64,000 bases of DNA from Streptomyces sclerotialus (GCA_000719105.1 JODX01000008.1:1-64000); one strand, 5' to 3'. Shown: positions 32,601 through 41,179, numbered from the stretch's first letter. A program made the numbers and translations. Notes: generated by a model not told the origin, from the letters alone.

Positions 32601-33660
32601 GGCCGACTTCGACCTGCCCAAGGTGCCCGACCACCTGAAGGTCACCTTCCGGATCGTGGACGAGCGGCGCCGCAAGCTCGCCGAGGACAAGGACCTGGAG
32701 ACGCTGCGGCTCAGGCTGAAGCCGAAGGCGCGCAAGGCCCTCTCCCAGGCCGCGGCGGCCACGGCAGAGCGCCAGGGCGGCGAGTCCCTGGAGCGTTCCG
32801 GTCTGGCCGACTGGACGATCGGTTCCCTCACCCGCGTCTTCGAGACCCGGCGGGCCGGCCAGCCGGTCAAGGCGTACCCGGCGCTCGTCGACGACGGTGA
32901 CACCGTCTCCGTACGCCTCTTCGACACCGAGGCGGAGCAGGCGGAGGCGATGTGGAAGGGAACGCGGCGCCTCATCCTGCGCAACATCCCGGTGAACCCG
33001 GCGAAGTTCGCTTCGGAGAAGCTCACCAACCAGCAGAAGCTCGCCCTGTCCGCCAACCCGCACGGCTCCATCCAGGCCCTGTTCGACGACTGCGCGATGG
33101 CGGCGGCCGACAAGCTGATCACCGACTTCGGCGGCCCGGCGTGGGACGAGTCGTCGTACCGGAAGCTGTACGACAAGGTCCGCGCCGAGATCGTCGACAC
33201 CACGGTCCGTACGGTCGGCCAGGTCCAGCAGGTGCTGGCCGCCTGGCAGGCCTGTGAACGCCGCCTGAAGGCCGTCCGGAGCCCGGCGCTCCTGCCGAAC
33301 CTCCAGGACGTACGGAAGCAGCTCGACGCCCTGGTGAAGCCGGGCTTCGTCACGGCGGCGGGGCTGCGCCGGCTCCCGGACCTCATGCGGTACCTGGTGG
33401 CCGCGGACCGCCGCCTCCAGCAGATGCCGACGGGCGTCCAGCGGGACACGACCCGCATGGAGAAGGTCCACGAGATGCAGGACGAGTACGCCTGGCTCCT
33501 GGAGCAGCTGCCCCAGGGCCGGCCGGTGCCGCAGCAGGTCCTGGAGATCCGCTGGATGATCGAGGAGCTCCGGGTCAGCTACTTCGCCCATGCGCTGGGC
33601 ACGGCGTACCCCGTCTCCGACAAGCGGATCGTGAAGGCGATCGACGCGGCGGCGCCGTAA
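29683..33660 (+). CDS. hrpA: ATP-dependent RNA helicase HrpA (DEAH-box)
   Basis: A full-length 1325-residue HrpA. DExH helicase motifs are in order: VIVAGETGSGKTTQIPK, TQPRRIAARTVAERVA, IIIDEAHERSLNIDF, SATIDPERFSRHF, ILVFLSGEREIRD, ATNVAETSLTVPGIKYVID, and QRKGRCGRTSDGIC. Winged-helix, ratchet and OB-fold domains (about 480-800) and the long HrpA-specific C-terminal domain follow. E. coli HrpA resolves stalled ribosomes and processes fimbrial mRNA; the same class of role is likely. A long plus/minus overlap makes a spurious 1355-residue antisense frame. Confidence 0.95.
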   Translation: MSTHSAPALGALATRLAELSLRDAHRLGRRLEGARKIRKPEARAAVLTEIEGEAARAEERMAARRTRVPEVRYPEQLPVSQKKDEIAAAIRDHQVVIVAGETGSGKTTQIPKICLELGRGVRGMIGHTQPRRIAARTVAERVAEELDTPLGEAVGWKVRFTDQVNPDATFIKLMTDGILLAEIQTDRELRAYDTIIIDEAHERSLNIDFLLGYLAQLLPKRPDLKVVITSATIDPERFSRHFGDAPIIEVSGRTYPVEVRYRPLLEEDGEDADRDQITAITDAVEELMAEGKGDILVFLSGEREIRDTADALTKKKYRFTEILPLYARLSHAEQHRVFQQHTGRRIVLATNVAETSLTVPGIKYVIDPGFARISRYSHRTKVQRLPIEPISQASANQRKGRCGRTSDGICIRLYSEDDFNARPEFTDAEILRTNLASVILQMTAAGLGDIEKFPFIDPPDHRNIRDGVQLLQELNALDPTEKDVRKRLTQTGRKLAQLPVDPRLARMVLEADRNGCVREVMVIAAALSIQDPRERPAEKQAQADQQHARFKDETSDFLAYLNLWRYVREQQKERGSSSFRRMCKQEYLNFLRIREWQDIYTQLRTVAKQMGIHLNEEDAPGDRIHVSLLAGLLSHIGMKDVKESKDSGQGGRKDGGRNEYIGARNAKFAIFPGSALFKKPPRFVMSAELVETSRLWARVNAKIEPEWVEPLAEHLIKRTYSEPHWEKDQAAVVAYEKVTLYGVPIVAQRKVNYGRIDPETSRELFIRNALVEGDWRTHHKFFADNRRLLTEVEELEHRARRRNILVDDETLFDFYDQRVPEHVVSGAHFDSWWKHKRHEQPDFLDFEREMLIRESAEAVTKADYPDSWRQGNLKFRVTYQFEPGADADGVTVHIPLQVLNQVKDEGFDWQIPGLREELVTELIRSLPKPIRRNYVPAPNFAKRFLEQAAPLQEPLTFTLARELKRMVGVPVDPADFDLPKVPDHLKVTFRIVDERRRKLAEDKDLETLRLRLKPKARKALSQAAAATAERQGGESLERSGLADWTIGSLTRVFETRRAGQPVKAYPALVDDGDTVSVRLFDTEAEQAEAMWKGTRRLILRNIPVNPAKFASEKLTNQQKLALSANPHGSIQALFDDCAMAAADKLITDFGGPAWDESSYRKLYDKVRAEIVDTTVRTVGQVQQVLAAWQACERRLKAVRSPALLPNLQDVRKQLDALVKPGFVTAAGLRRLPDLMRYLVAADRRLQQMPTGVQRDTTRMEKVHEMQDEYAWLLEQLPQGRPVPQQVLEIRWMIEELRVSYFAHALGTAYPVSDKRIVKAIDAAAP

Positions 33661-33753
33661 CGACAACAGTACGGAGGGTGAGTTCGACCAGCACCCTCAC
33701 CCTCCTGTACAGTCCTTCTCGCAGCGCACCGCACGAACAAGCGCCGCGAGTAT

Positions 33754-33828
33754 GGTCCTGTGGAGCAGTTTGGAGTGCTCGCCACCCTGTCAAGGTGGAG
33801 GCCGCGGGTTCAAATCCCGTCAGGACCG
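33754..33828 (+). tRNA. tRNA-Asp (GTC), copy 2
   Basis: Same sequence as the minus-strand gene at 26488-26562, in opposite orientation 7.2 kb away. Confidence 0.95.
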
Positions 33829-33837
33829 CACAACGAG

Positions 33838-33871
33838 GAGGGCCCCGCATCCAAGAGGATGCGGGGCCCTC
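33838..33871 (+). terminator. terminator after tRNA-Asp
   Basis: A 15-bp perfect stem, GAGGGCCCCGCATCC, with loop AAGA, 10 bases past the tRNA and followed by TCTCAT. Confidence 0.8.
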
Positions 33872-34006
33872 TCTCATGCGCCATGCCACCGGTCGGCGGC
33901 CGGCACGCCGACGCGCATGCGGAAGCGGAGCGTGTCGCTGCATCTTGACGGCGTCACATTCCCTGGGTAACCAGAAGTCAGGGCTCCCCTACCCCGGAGG
34001 TGGCGC

Positions 34007-34228
34007 ATGACCGCGACCGTTCGGCACGAGACCCGTGCGCTGCTCCGTGCCCATCTGGCGGCCGCCTCCTCCTATCGACACCTGACCCGCCACTGCCCCA
34101 TCTGCCATCAGCTGCTGCGGCTGGCCATGGAACCCGGGCAGCACGACGAGGAGAGCGCGGAGACGGCCGCTGAGGGCCCGTACGCCCTGGAGGCCTCCCC
34201 CGGGTACGACAGTCCACCGGAGGCGTGA
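34007..34228 (+). CDS. small conserved Streptomyces protein (DUF6274-like)
   Basis: 73 residues from the ATG at 34007, with GGAGG 7 bases upstream. The first half is basic and helical with a CPIC pair (RHCPICHQLLRLAME), which may bind zinc. The second half is acidic and disordered. I recall this as a conserved small Streptomyces family (DUF6274), but the family number is from memory. Function unknown. Confidence 0.65.
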   Translation: MTATVRHETRALLRAHLAAASSYRHLTRHCPICHQLLRLAMEPGQHDEESAETAAEGPYALEASPGYDSPPEA

Positions 34229-34306
34229 TCGCGGCCGATTCGGGTTACCCGCCACACGAAGGGGGCACGACCCGGAAGCATGTCCTGCGTCGGGGGAGGA
34301 CGGTAC

Positions 34307-34570
34307 ATGCCCCAACTCCCCGCCCCTCTAGCGCAGATGCTCCACCAGCAACAAGGGACACGGGATGTGACGGGTGTCACTGCACGAGTTTTCGGAGCCC
34401 CTGATCTTACGGACCCCCTACAACGGGTCGATTTAATATGTGCAATTGCACCTTGCTCAGCGACGCTCCACAGCCGTCGCGATGCCGCCCTCCAGGGTCC
34501 GGCAAGGCACTTCACAGCCAGTGTTCCCTGCTCCGCGAACCCCCTGCGCAGGACTGATACCGGGCACTGA
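34307..34570 (+). CDS. possible small ORF with a TTA codon
   Basis: 87 codons from the ATG at 34307, preceded by GGGGGAGGACGG, a good ribosome site. The product (MPQLPAPLAQMLHQQQG and onward) matches no family I know. Codon use is poorer in third-position G/C than neighbours, and one leucine is TTA (34432-34434), the rare codon read by bldA tRNA. If real, translation would depend on bldA. The weak codon bias leaves real doubt. Confidence 0.35.
   Translation: MPQLPAPLAQMLHQQQGTRDVTGVTARVFGAPDLTDPLQRVDLICAIAPCSATLHSRRDAALQGPARHFTASVPCSANPLRRTDTGH
34440..34451. promoter_or_regulatory. palindrome GTGCAATTGCAC
   Basis: A perfect 12-bp palindrome in an AT-rich patch (GATTTAATATGTGCAATTGC) between bldC and the small protein gene. 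It looks like a dimeric regulator site, but it lies inside the doubtful ORF above. Confidence 0.4.
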
Positions 34571-34651
34571 TGGTTTCTCGGACGACCGCCCGATCACACC
34601 GTCCCGGCCTTCCGCGGACCGGCTTCCGGCCCGGACCCGCGTTCCGGGCAC

Positions 34652-34689
34652 AAAAAAATCGCGCTGGACCCGGCGGAGTCCAGCGCGAT
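34652..34689 (-). terminator. rho-independent terminator of bldC
   Basis: On the minus strand ATCGCGCTGGAC pairs with GTCCAGCGCGAT (12 bp) around TCCGCCGG, then seven consecutive T. This is the clearest intrinsic terminator of the window. It lies about 167 bases beyond the bldC stop. Confidence 0.85.
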
Positions 34690-34855
34690 CGACGACGCAC
34701 CCGTGTCGGTCACCCGGGAGTTCTGTCGAACTCCGGGAAGTCGGTGCAGTTGGGCATGGGGCCTGTTGGGGCAGGACCCGCGTCGTTTGGAGCTGTGCGG
34801 TTCGGGCGTTTCGGCACGTTGGGGGACCTGCCGAACAGCCCTGTCAGGCGGTTTT

Positions 34856-35062
34856 TCAGGCCTCGCTGCGCTGCTGCGGAATACCCGCGAGCAGGGCGCG
34901 GACCTCGGCCTCGCGGTAACGGCGGTGCCCGCCGAGCGTACGGATGGACGTGAGCTTGCCGGCCTTCGCCCACCGCGTCACCGTCTTCGGGTCGACACGG
35001 AACATGGTGGCGACCTCAGCCGGGGTCAGCAGCGGCTCGGCATCAGGGGTGCGAGCGGTCAT
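34856..35062 (-). CDS. bldC: developmental regulator BldC
   Basis: 68 residues, the size of BldC. It is a single MerR-type winged helix-turn-helix without an effector domain: LLTPAEVATMFRVDPKTVTRWAKAGKLTSIRTLGGHRRYREAEVRALL. BldC binds direct repeats cooperatively and holds back entry into development by controlling sporulation genes. The start ATG at 35062 has GAGGAGG upstream. It is followed by a good intrinsic terminator and preceded by about 600 bases without a large gene, which contains candidate promoters and a short ORF. Confidence 0.97.
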   Translation of the reverse strand: MTARTPDAEPLLTPAEVATMFRVDPKTVTRWAKAGKLTSIRTLGGHRRYREAEVRALLAGIPQQRSEA

Positions 35063-35675
35063 GAGCGGCCTCCTCGGGAGAACCGAACCTTCTCGGTTCT
35101 TTCCTCTAAATTCTGCACCTTGACCCGCGTTGCCCGAAATGGCGGACGCGAGTCGAGTCGGTTATAGGACGAACGGCTTGTCCTCGGCACTACAACTACA
35201 CCATCTGTCCAGCCGCGTCGGCCAAACCGATGGAATTGCCCTCCCAGGTGTTCATCAGCGACGGAAGCCGATGGACCATGCCATAGCGGACAGTCACGCC
35301 ACTGTGACGATCAGTCACAGGACGATCAGGAGTCACCAGACCCCCCATAGCGTGCAATGCTGAGATTCCACCCATACGTGGGCAGAGGGAGCATCCCCCG
35401 GGCTCCTTGTCCTATTTTGGCACGAGGAGGGCCCTAAGAGGCAAGGCCCCTGTAAGTGCGGTCCATCACGCTTGAGGCAAAAGCCCGGATCGGGACCTAC
35501 GTCCCCCCTGGGTCGGCTCCCCGCGGAAGCTCATGCCTTTCTGCGGGCACTGCGCATGGTCAACCCTCGGCCAAGGCCCGTTAGTTCACCATGACACCAC
35601 AGTTCCCGGGAAGCCTTTCCCGTAACAGACGGGCAACTCTGCCGTCCGCGCGACGAGTTGCCGGAGCAACGGCTC
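35063..35675. other. bldC upstream region, 613 bases
   Basis: Holds the minus-strand candidates TATAAC (35166-35161) about 95 bases before bldC, and TTGCCT/CAAAAT (35444-35439, 35419-35414, 19-bp spacer) about 340 bases before it. GTGACTGATCGTCAC-type dyads occur at 35295-35320. GGGCC/GGCCC and GGGAC/GTCCC small stems lie at 35428-35500. Only a 22-codon ORF is present. Confidence 0.5.
35326..35394 (-). CDS. possible 22-codon leader ORF upstream of bldC
   Basis: ATG at 35394, preceded at 8 bases by AAGGAG, then 22 codons (MLPLPTYGWNLSIARYGGSG and two more) to TGA. It sits in the long bldC leader directly after the TTGCCT/CAAAAT promoter candidate. An upstream regulatory peptide is conceivable. 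No homologue is known to me. Confidence 0.25.
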   Translation of the reverse strand: MLPLPTYGWNLSIARYGGSGDS

Positions 35676-36518
35676 TCAGTTCGCCGACCGCCGGTCCCGT
35701 ACCGCCCGCCAGCGCGCGACCAGACGGCCGTACGCCTCTCCGGCGGCCGTCGCATCGCCGCCGCGCAGCGCCTCGATGCCCTCGGCGACGTCCGCGGCCG
35801 AGTGGTCCCCGTCGAGCTGCTCGGCCGGCAGGACGTGCACGAGTCCGCCGTAGTCCAGCTCGACCAGCGAGCGCGGGTGGAACTCCTCCAGCCAGCGCCC
35901 CACGTCCACCAGGCCGTCGATCAGCGGGCTCTCGTCGACCGCGTCCCGCAGCGCCCGCAGGCCCCGCGCCACCCGGCGCCGCGCCTGCACCATCGGGGTC
36001 CGGTACCGCAGCAGCGGCGCGGCCTCGGGCGACCCCTTCTCGTACGTCCGCTCCTCGTCCGAGACCAGCACGAACCAGGTCAGCGGGACATGCCAGGTCG
36101 CGGAGCGGATCCACGGGCGGGCGTCGGGGTTGCGGGCCAGCCAGCGTTCGTGGTCCTGGGCGGCCTGCCGGCGCACGACCGGCGGCAGCACGGCGTCCAG
36201 CACCGGCGGGGGCAGCTCCCCGCCGAGCTCCCGCAGCGCCTGCCAGCCGCGCAGCCGGGTGCGCCACGGGCAGACGCAGAGCACGCCGTCCGCCTCCACG
36301 ACGAAGGCGTCACCGCTCTCGTGGACCGGCACCGGCACGGGCGGCGTGGGCAGCAGATCGGCCAGCGAGCGGCGCAGCTCGTCCTGGTACGACGGGCGGT
36401 CGGACCGCTCCGCGTAGCGCGACCAGTGGCCGCGCTCCGGCTCGGGGAAGGCGGCCAGCGGTTCGTAGACGCGGAGGTAGGACGCGTACGGGACGATCAC
36501 CGACGACACCTTGGGCAC
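35676..36518 (-). CDS. conserved actinobacterial hypothetical protein
   Basis: 280 residues, soluble, no signal or TM segment. Sequence such as SSVIVPYASYLRVYEPLAAFPEPERGHWSRYAERSD and WHVPLTWFVLVSDEERTY is well conserved in Streptomyces as I recall it, next to bldC (SCO4090 position), but no catalytic motif is evident. It has GPG-free alpha/beta character, and RARRRVARGLRALRDAVDESPLI could be a helical hairpin. Function unknown. Codon bias strongly supports a real gene. Confidence 0.8.
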   Translation of the reverse strand: MPKVSSVIVPYASYLRVYEPLAAFPEPERGHWSRYAERSDRPSYQDELRRSLADLLPTPPVPVPVHESGDAFVVEADGVLCVCPWRTRLRGWQALRELGGELPPPVLDAVLPPVVRRQAAQDHERWLARNPDARPWIRSATWHVPLTWFVLVSDEERTYEKGSPEAAPLLRYRTPMVQARRRVARGLRALRDAVDESPLIDGLVDVGRWLEEFHPRSLVELDYGGLVHVLPAEQLDGDHSAADVAEGIEALRGGDATAAGEAYGRLVARWRAVRDRRSAN

Positions 36519-36753
36519 GCCTGCTCCCTATCCACGGGACCCGACACGAAACCCGGCGCGAACCGCGCGTGTGCGGGTGGGCAAACACTGCGAATGGTCC
36601 CACGCACGTGTGCGAACGTACTCCGAGGGAGGGTGATCCCGACCGACGCGAGGATGACGGACCGCCACAGGCTCTACGCTCAAGCCCACGGCTCCCGCCA
36701 CCCGCACGGGCGCCGTCCCACAACCGCCGCTACTTACCACTGGAGTCACCACC

Positions 36754-37845
36754 GTGACCGACGTAACCGGCGCAACTGCTGATGTACTGCACACCCTGTT
36801 CCACTCGGACCAGGGTGGCCATGAGCAGGTCGTGCTCTGCCAGGACCGCGCCAGCGGCCTCAGGGCCGTGATCGCCATCCACTCCACCGCCCTGGGCCCC
36901 GCGCTCGGCGGTACGCGCTTCTACCCGTACACGAGCGAGGCCGAGGCCGTCGCCGACGCGCTGAACCTCGCGCGGGGGATGTCGTACAAGAACGCCATGG
37001 CCGGTCTCGGCCACGGCGGGGGCAAGGCCGTCATCATCGGCGACCCGGAGCGGGTCAAGACCGAGGAACTCCTGCTGGCCTACGGCCGGTTCGTGGCCTC
37101 GCTCGGTGGCCGGTACGTCACCGCGTGCGATGTCGGCACATACGTCGCCGACATGGACGTGGTGGCGCGCGAGTGCCGCTGGACGACGGGCCGTTCACCC
37201 GAGAACGGCGGGGCCGGCGACTCGTCGGTGCTCACCGCCTTCGGCGTGTACCAGGGCATGCGCGCCTCCGCCGAGCACCTCTGGGGCGACCCGTCACTGC
37301 GCGGCCGCAAGGTCGGTGTCGCGGGTGTGGGCAAGGTCGGCCACCACCTGGTGGAGCACCTGCTGCAGGAGGGCGCCGAGGTGGTGATCACGGACGTGCG
37401 GGAGGAGTCCGTACGCCGGATCATCGACCGCCATCCCGCAGTCACGGCCGTCGCGGACACCGACGCGCTGATCCGCACCGAGGGGCTCGACGTGTACGCC
37501 CCCTGCGCGCTCGGCGGGGTCCTGAACGACGCCACCGTGCCCGTGCTGACCGCCCGGGTGGTCTGCGGCGCGGCGAACAACCAGCTCGCGCACCCCGGTG
37601 TCGAGAAGGACCTGGCCGACCGCGGCATCCTCTACGCTCCGGACTACGTGGTGAACGCCGGCGGGGTCATCCAGGTCGCCGACGAACTTCACGGGTTCGA
37701 TTTCGAGCGGTGCAAGGCCAAGGCCGCGAAGATCTACGACACCACGCTCGCCATATTTGCACGCGCGAAGGACGACGGTATTCCGCCGGCGGCCGCCGCC
37801 GACCGGATCGCCGAGCAGCGCATGGCGGAGGCACGCGGACACTGA
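36754..37845 (+). CDS. vdh: valine (Leu/Phe/Val) dehydrogenase
   Basis: 363 residues from the GTG at 36754. The Glu/Leu/Phe/Val dehydrogenase dimerisation domain shows [43 protein letters not shown], with the catalytic Lys in SYKNAM and GGGKA. The NAD Rossmann motif is [16 protein letters not shown]. The family deaminates branched amino acids with NAD. In Streptomyces vdh supplies short branched acyl-CoA precursors for macrolides and fatty acids. It stands alone, followed by DUF3073. Confidence 0.93.
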   Translation: MTDVTGATADVLHTLFHSDQGGHEQVVLCQDRASGLRAVIAIHSTALGPALGGTRFYPYTSEAEAVADALNLARGMSYKNAMAGLGHGGGKAVIIGDPERVKTEELLLAYGRFVASLGGRYVTACDVGTYVADMDVVARECRWTTGRSPENGGAGDSSVLTAFGVYQGMRASAEHLWGDPSLRGRKVGVAGVGKVGHHLVEHLLQEGAEVVITDVREESVRRIIDRHPAVTAVADTDALIRTEGLDVYAPCALGGVLNDATVPVLTARVVCGAANNQLAHPGVEKDLADRGILYAPDYVVNAGGVIQVADELHGFDFERCKAKAAKIYDTTLAIFARAKDDGIPPAAAADRIAEQRMAEARGH

Positions 37846-38183
37846 CCGTCCGCAGGGCCGTCCCACGGCGCCCCTCCATGGGGTGTGCGACGGGACGGCC
37901 CGCCCCGGTTACGGCCGGTACCCGGCCGGGCGGTTGGAGAGAACTCTCACTCTTGTCGGCGGGTCGTGCGCCGATAAGTGGTTAAAATCGCCATTGACCA
38001 GCAAGGACGGGGCACCTCAAGGGTCCTGTGCACACGCGCGTGCTGCGGGCGACGTACCGTATGGGCGCGGGCTCAGGTACCGTGGAAGCCCTACGGACGG
38101 TCTCTCCACGGAGAGCCCGTTCTAGATCATGAACGCGTCAAGACTCTGGGGCCGTCGAGCCCCGTCGTTGAGGGGGTCGAGCC
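37846..38183. other. intergenic region vdh to DUF3073
   Basis: 338 bases. There are GTACCGT words at 38054 and 38077, and a GATAAGTGGTTAAAATCG stretch at 37973-37989 that may belong to a promoter. No terminator hairpin of note, no gene. Confidence 0.35.
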
Positions 38184-38429
38184 ATGGGGCGCGGCCGGGC
38201 CAAGGCCAAGCAGACGAAGGTCGCCCGCCAGCTGAAGTACAACAGCGGTGGGACGGATCTCTCACGCCTGGCCGAGGAGCTGGGCGCATCGACGTCGAAC
38301 GTGCCGCCGAACGGCGACCACTTCGAGGACGATGAGCACGACGACGACCCGTACGCACGGTACGCCGAGCTGTACGGGGACGACGAGGACGACGAGGACG
38401 ACCAGTCCTCGCATCGTCGCGGCGCTTGA
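38184..38429 (+). CDS. DUF3073 small acidic protein
   Basis: 81 residues. The basic head MGRGRAKAKQTKVARQLKY, the central SGGTDLSRLAEELG and a very acidic Asp/Glu tail (DDEHDDDPYARYAELYGDDEDDEDD) are the DUF3073 pattern found next to purM/purF in actinobacteria. Function unknown. It ends 106 bases from the convergent purM. Confidence 0.88.
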   Translation: MGRGRAKAKQTKVARQLKYNSGGTDLSRLAEELGASTSNVPPNGDHFEDDEHDDDPYARYAELYGDDEDDEDDQSSHRRGA

Positions 38430-38447
38430 CCTTGCACTGACTTTCCG

Positions 38448-38477
38448 CCCGGTCCGTGGCTCACGCCACGGACCGGG
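38448..38477 (+). terminator. terminator between DUF3073 and purM
   Basis: CCCGGTCCGTGG-CTCACG-CCACGGACCGGG, a perfect 12-bp stem followed by TTGTGT, between convergent genes. Confidence 0.75.
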
Positions 38478-38534
38478 TTGTGTGCTGTCCGCCGCCGGGC
38501 CGGCGAACCGGTCCTCAATGCTGCGTCCCCGACG

Positions 38535-39602
38535 TCAGCCCGCGTAGTCCCCGACCAGCGCGGCGCCCGTGGTGTGCTCTCCACGGTCGGTGATCTCGCC
38601 GGCGACCCATGCCTCGACCCCGCGGTCGGCCAGCGTCGTCAGCGCGGCGTCCACGGACTCCTGCGGCACGATGGCGATCATGCCGACGCCCATGTTGAGG
38701 GTCTTCTCCAGCTCCAGGCGCTCGACGTCGCCGGTCCGGCCGACGAGGTCGAAGATCGGAGCCGGGGTCCAGGTCGAGCGGTCGACGACCGCGTGCAGAG
38801 CGTCGGGTACGACCCGGGCGAGGTTCGCCGCGAGCCCGCCGCCGGTGACGTGGCTGAAGGCGTGCACCTCGGTGGTGCGCATCAGCGCCAGGCAGTCCAG
38901 CGAGTAGATCTTGGTGGGCTCGAGCAGCTCCTCGCCGAGGGTGCGGCCGAGCTCCTCGATCCGCGCGTCCAGCGCCAGGCCCGCGCGCTCCAGCAGGACG
39001 TGCCGGACCAGCGAGTACCCGTTGGAGTGAAGGCCCGAGGACGCCATGGCGATGACCGCGTCACCCTTACGGATACGATCCGCGCCGAGCAGCCGGTCGG
39101 CCTCCACGACGCCCGTACCGGCGCCGGCGACGTCGAAGTCGTCCGGACCCAGCAGTCCCGGGTGTTCGGCCGTCTCGCCGCCCACCAGGGCGCACCCGGC
39201 GAGCACGCAGCCCTCCGCGATGCCCTTCACGATGGCGGCGACGCGCTCGGGGTGGACCTTGCCCACACAGATGTAGTCGGTCATGAACAGCGGCTCGGCG
39301 CCGCACACGACGATGTCGTCCATGACCATCGCGACGAGGTCGTGACCGATGGTGTCGTACACGCCCAGCTGCCGGGCGATGTCGACCTTCGTGCCCACGC
39401 CGTCCGTGGCGGAGGCGAGGAGGGGGCGCTCGTAGCGCTTGAGGGCGGAGGCGTCGAAGAGTCCGGCGAAGCCGCCGAGGCCGCCGAGGACCTCGGGGCG
39501 CTGCGTCTTCTTCACCCACTCCTTCATCAGTTCGACAGCGCGGTCGCCCGCTTCGATGTCGACGCCCGCGGCCGCGTAGCTGGCACCAGTTGTCTCAGAC
39601 AT
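38535..39602 (-). CDS. purM: phosphoribosylformylglycinamidine cyclo-ligase
   Basis: 355 residues. PurM signatures: GASYAAAGVDIEAGDRAVELMK, ATDGVGTK, HDLVAMVMDDI, HSNGYSLVR and MGVGMIAIVP. It makes AIR from FGAM with ATP, step 5 of purine synthesis. It lies 43 bases after purF on the same strand and is probably co-transcribed. Confidence 0.97.
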   Translation of the reverse strand: MSETTGASYAAAGVDIEAGDRAVELMKEWVKKTQRPEVLGGLGGFAGLFDASALKRYERPLLASATDGVGTKVDIARQLGVYDTIGHDLVAMVMDDIVVCGAEPLFMTDYICVGKVHPERVAAIVKGIAEGCVLAGCALVGGETAEHPGLLGPDDFDVAGAGTGVVEADRLLGADRIRKGDAVIAMASSGLHSNGYSLVRHVLLERAGLALDARIEELGRTLGEELLEPTKIYSLDCLALMRTTEVHAFSHVTGGGLAANLARVVPDALHAVVDRSTWTPAPIFDLVGRTGDVERLELEKTLNMGVGMIAIVPQESVDAALTTLADRGVEAWVAGEITDRGEHTTGAALVGDYAG

Positions 39603-39645
39603 GACGGTGAGAACTTTCCTGTCGTACGGCAGAGAAACGGGCCGG

Positions 39646-41172
39646 CTACGGACGGCGGATCGCGTCGGCGGCGGCCGTGGCGGCGGGCCCGGCGGCCAGC
39701 TCGGTCTCCAGGAGCTGCTTGCCGAGCAGCTCGGGATCCGGGAGCTCCATCGGGTACTCGCCGTCGAAGCAGGCGCGGCAGAGGTTCGGCTTGGCGATGG
39801 TGGTCGCCTCGATCATGCCGTCGATGGAGATGTACGACAGCGAATCGGCGCCCAGGGAGCGGCCGATCTCGTCCACCGACATGCCGTTGGCGATGAGCTC
39901 GGCGCGGGTGGCGAAGTCGATGCCGAAGAAGCAGGGCCACTTCACGGGCGGGGAGGAGATCCGGATGTGGACCTCGGCGGCGCCCGCCTCGCGCAGCATG
40001 CGGACCAGGGCGCGCTGGGTGTTGCCGCGGACGATCGAGTCGTCGACGACCACCAGGCGCTTGCCCTTGATCACTTCCTTCAGGGGGTTCAGCTTCAGCC
40101 GGATGCCCAGCTGGCGGATCGTCTGCGAGGGCTGGATGAACGTACGTCCGACGTAGGCGTTCTTCACCAGGCCGTTGCCGAACGGGATGCCGCTGGCCTC
40201 CGCGTAGCCGACCGCGGCCGGAGTGCCGGACTCCGGGGTGGCTATGACGAGGTCGGCCTCGACCGGCGCCTCCTTGGCGAGGCGGCGGCCCATCTCGACA
40301 CGGGACAGGTAGACGTTCCGGCCGGCGATGTCGGTGTCCGGGCGGGCCAGGTACACGTACTCGAAGACACAGCCCTTGGGCTTCGCTTCCGCGAAGCGTG
40401 AGGTGCGCAGGCCGTTCTCGTCGATGGCCACGAACTCGCCCGGGTCGATCTCGCGGACGAAGCTGGCGCCGCAGATGTCGAGGGCGGCGGTCTCGGAGGC
40501 GACCACCCAGCCGCGCTCGAGCCGGCCGAGGACCAGCGGGCGGATGCCCTGCGGGTCGCGGGCCGCGTAGAGGGTGTGCTCGTCCATGAAGACCAGCGAG
40601 AAGGCGCCCTGGACCTGCGGGAGGACCTTGGCAGCCGCGTCCTCGATGCTCAGCGGCTTGCCGTCCTCGTCGGCCTGGCCGGCCAGCAGCGCGGTGACGA
40701 GGTCGGTGTCGTTGGTCGCGGCGACCTGCGGAGTGCGGCCGTCCTGCTTGGGCAGGTCGGCGACCATCTCGGCGAGCTGGGCGGTGTTCACCAGGTTGCC
40801 GTTGTGGCCGAGCGCGATGGAGCCGCGGGCGGTGGCGCGGAACGTCGGCTGGGCGTTCTCCCAGACCGAGGCACCGGTGGTGGAGTAGCGCGCGTGTCCT
40901 ACGGCGATGTGGCCCGAGAGCGCGCCGAGGGAGGTTTCGTCGAAGACCTGGGAGACGAGGCCCATGTCCTTGAAGACGAGAATCTGGGAGCCGTTGCTGA
41001 CCGCGATACCCGCGGATTCCTGGCCCCGATGCTGGAGGGCGTAGAGCCCGAAGTACGTGAGCTTTGCGACCTCTTCACCCGGGGCCCAGACTCCGAAGAC
41101 GCCGCAGGCGTCCTGGGGGCCCTTCTCTCCGGGGAGCAGATCGTGATTGAGTCGACCGTCACCACGTGGCAC
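39646..41172 (-). CDS. purF: amidophosphoribosyltransferase
   Basis: 508 residues from the GTG at 41172. The N-terminal nucleophile Cys is in DACGVFGVWAPGEEV, preceded by a 22-residue propeptide that is removed in this family. FGLYALQHRGQESAGIA and the glutaminase motif NGNLVN follow. The PRPP motif VVDDSIVRGNT is at about 365-375, and CRACFDGEYP near the end is of the Fe-S type. First committed step of purine synthesis. It is probably leaderless, with TACACT 7 bases upstream and TTCGGA as -35. Confidence 0.97.
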   Translation of the reverse strand: MPRGDGRLNHDLLPGEKGPQDACGVFGVWAPGEEVAKLTYFGLYALQHRGQESAGIAVSNGSQILVFKDMGLVSQVFDETSLGALSGHIAVGHARYSTTGASVWENAQPTFRATARGSIALGHNGNLVNTAQLAEMVADLPKQDGRTPQVAATNDTDLVTALLAGQADEDGKPLSIEDAAAKVLPQVQGAFSLVFMDEHTLYAARDPQGIRPLVLGRLERGWVVASETAALDICGASFVREIDPGEFVAIDENGLRTSRFAEAKPKGCVFEYVYLARPDTDIAGRNVYLSRVEMGRRLAKEAPVEADLVIATPESGTPAAVGYAEASGIPFGNGLVKNAYVGRTFIQPSQTIRQLGIRLKLNPLKEVIKGKRLVVVDDSIVRGNTQRALVRMLREAGAAEVHIRISSPPVKWPCFFGIDFATRAELIANGMSVDEIGRSLGADSLSYISIDGMIEATTIAKPNLCRACFDGEYPMELPDPELLGKQLLETELAAGPAATAAADAIRRP

Positions 41173-41179
41173 GCCACCG

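Noticed and set aside
29599..33666. 1355-codon minus-strand frame opposite hrpA
   Set aside because: HrpA has all helicase motifs on the plus strand; the antisense frame has no domain signature.
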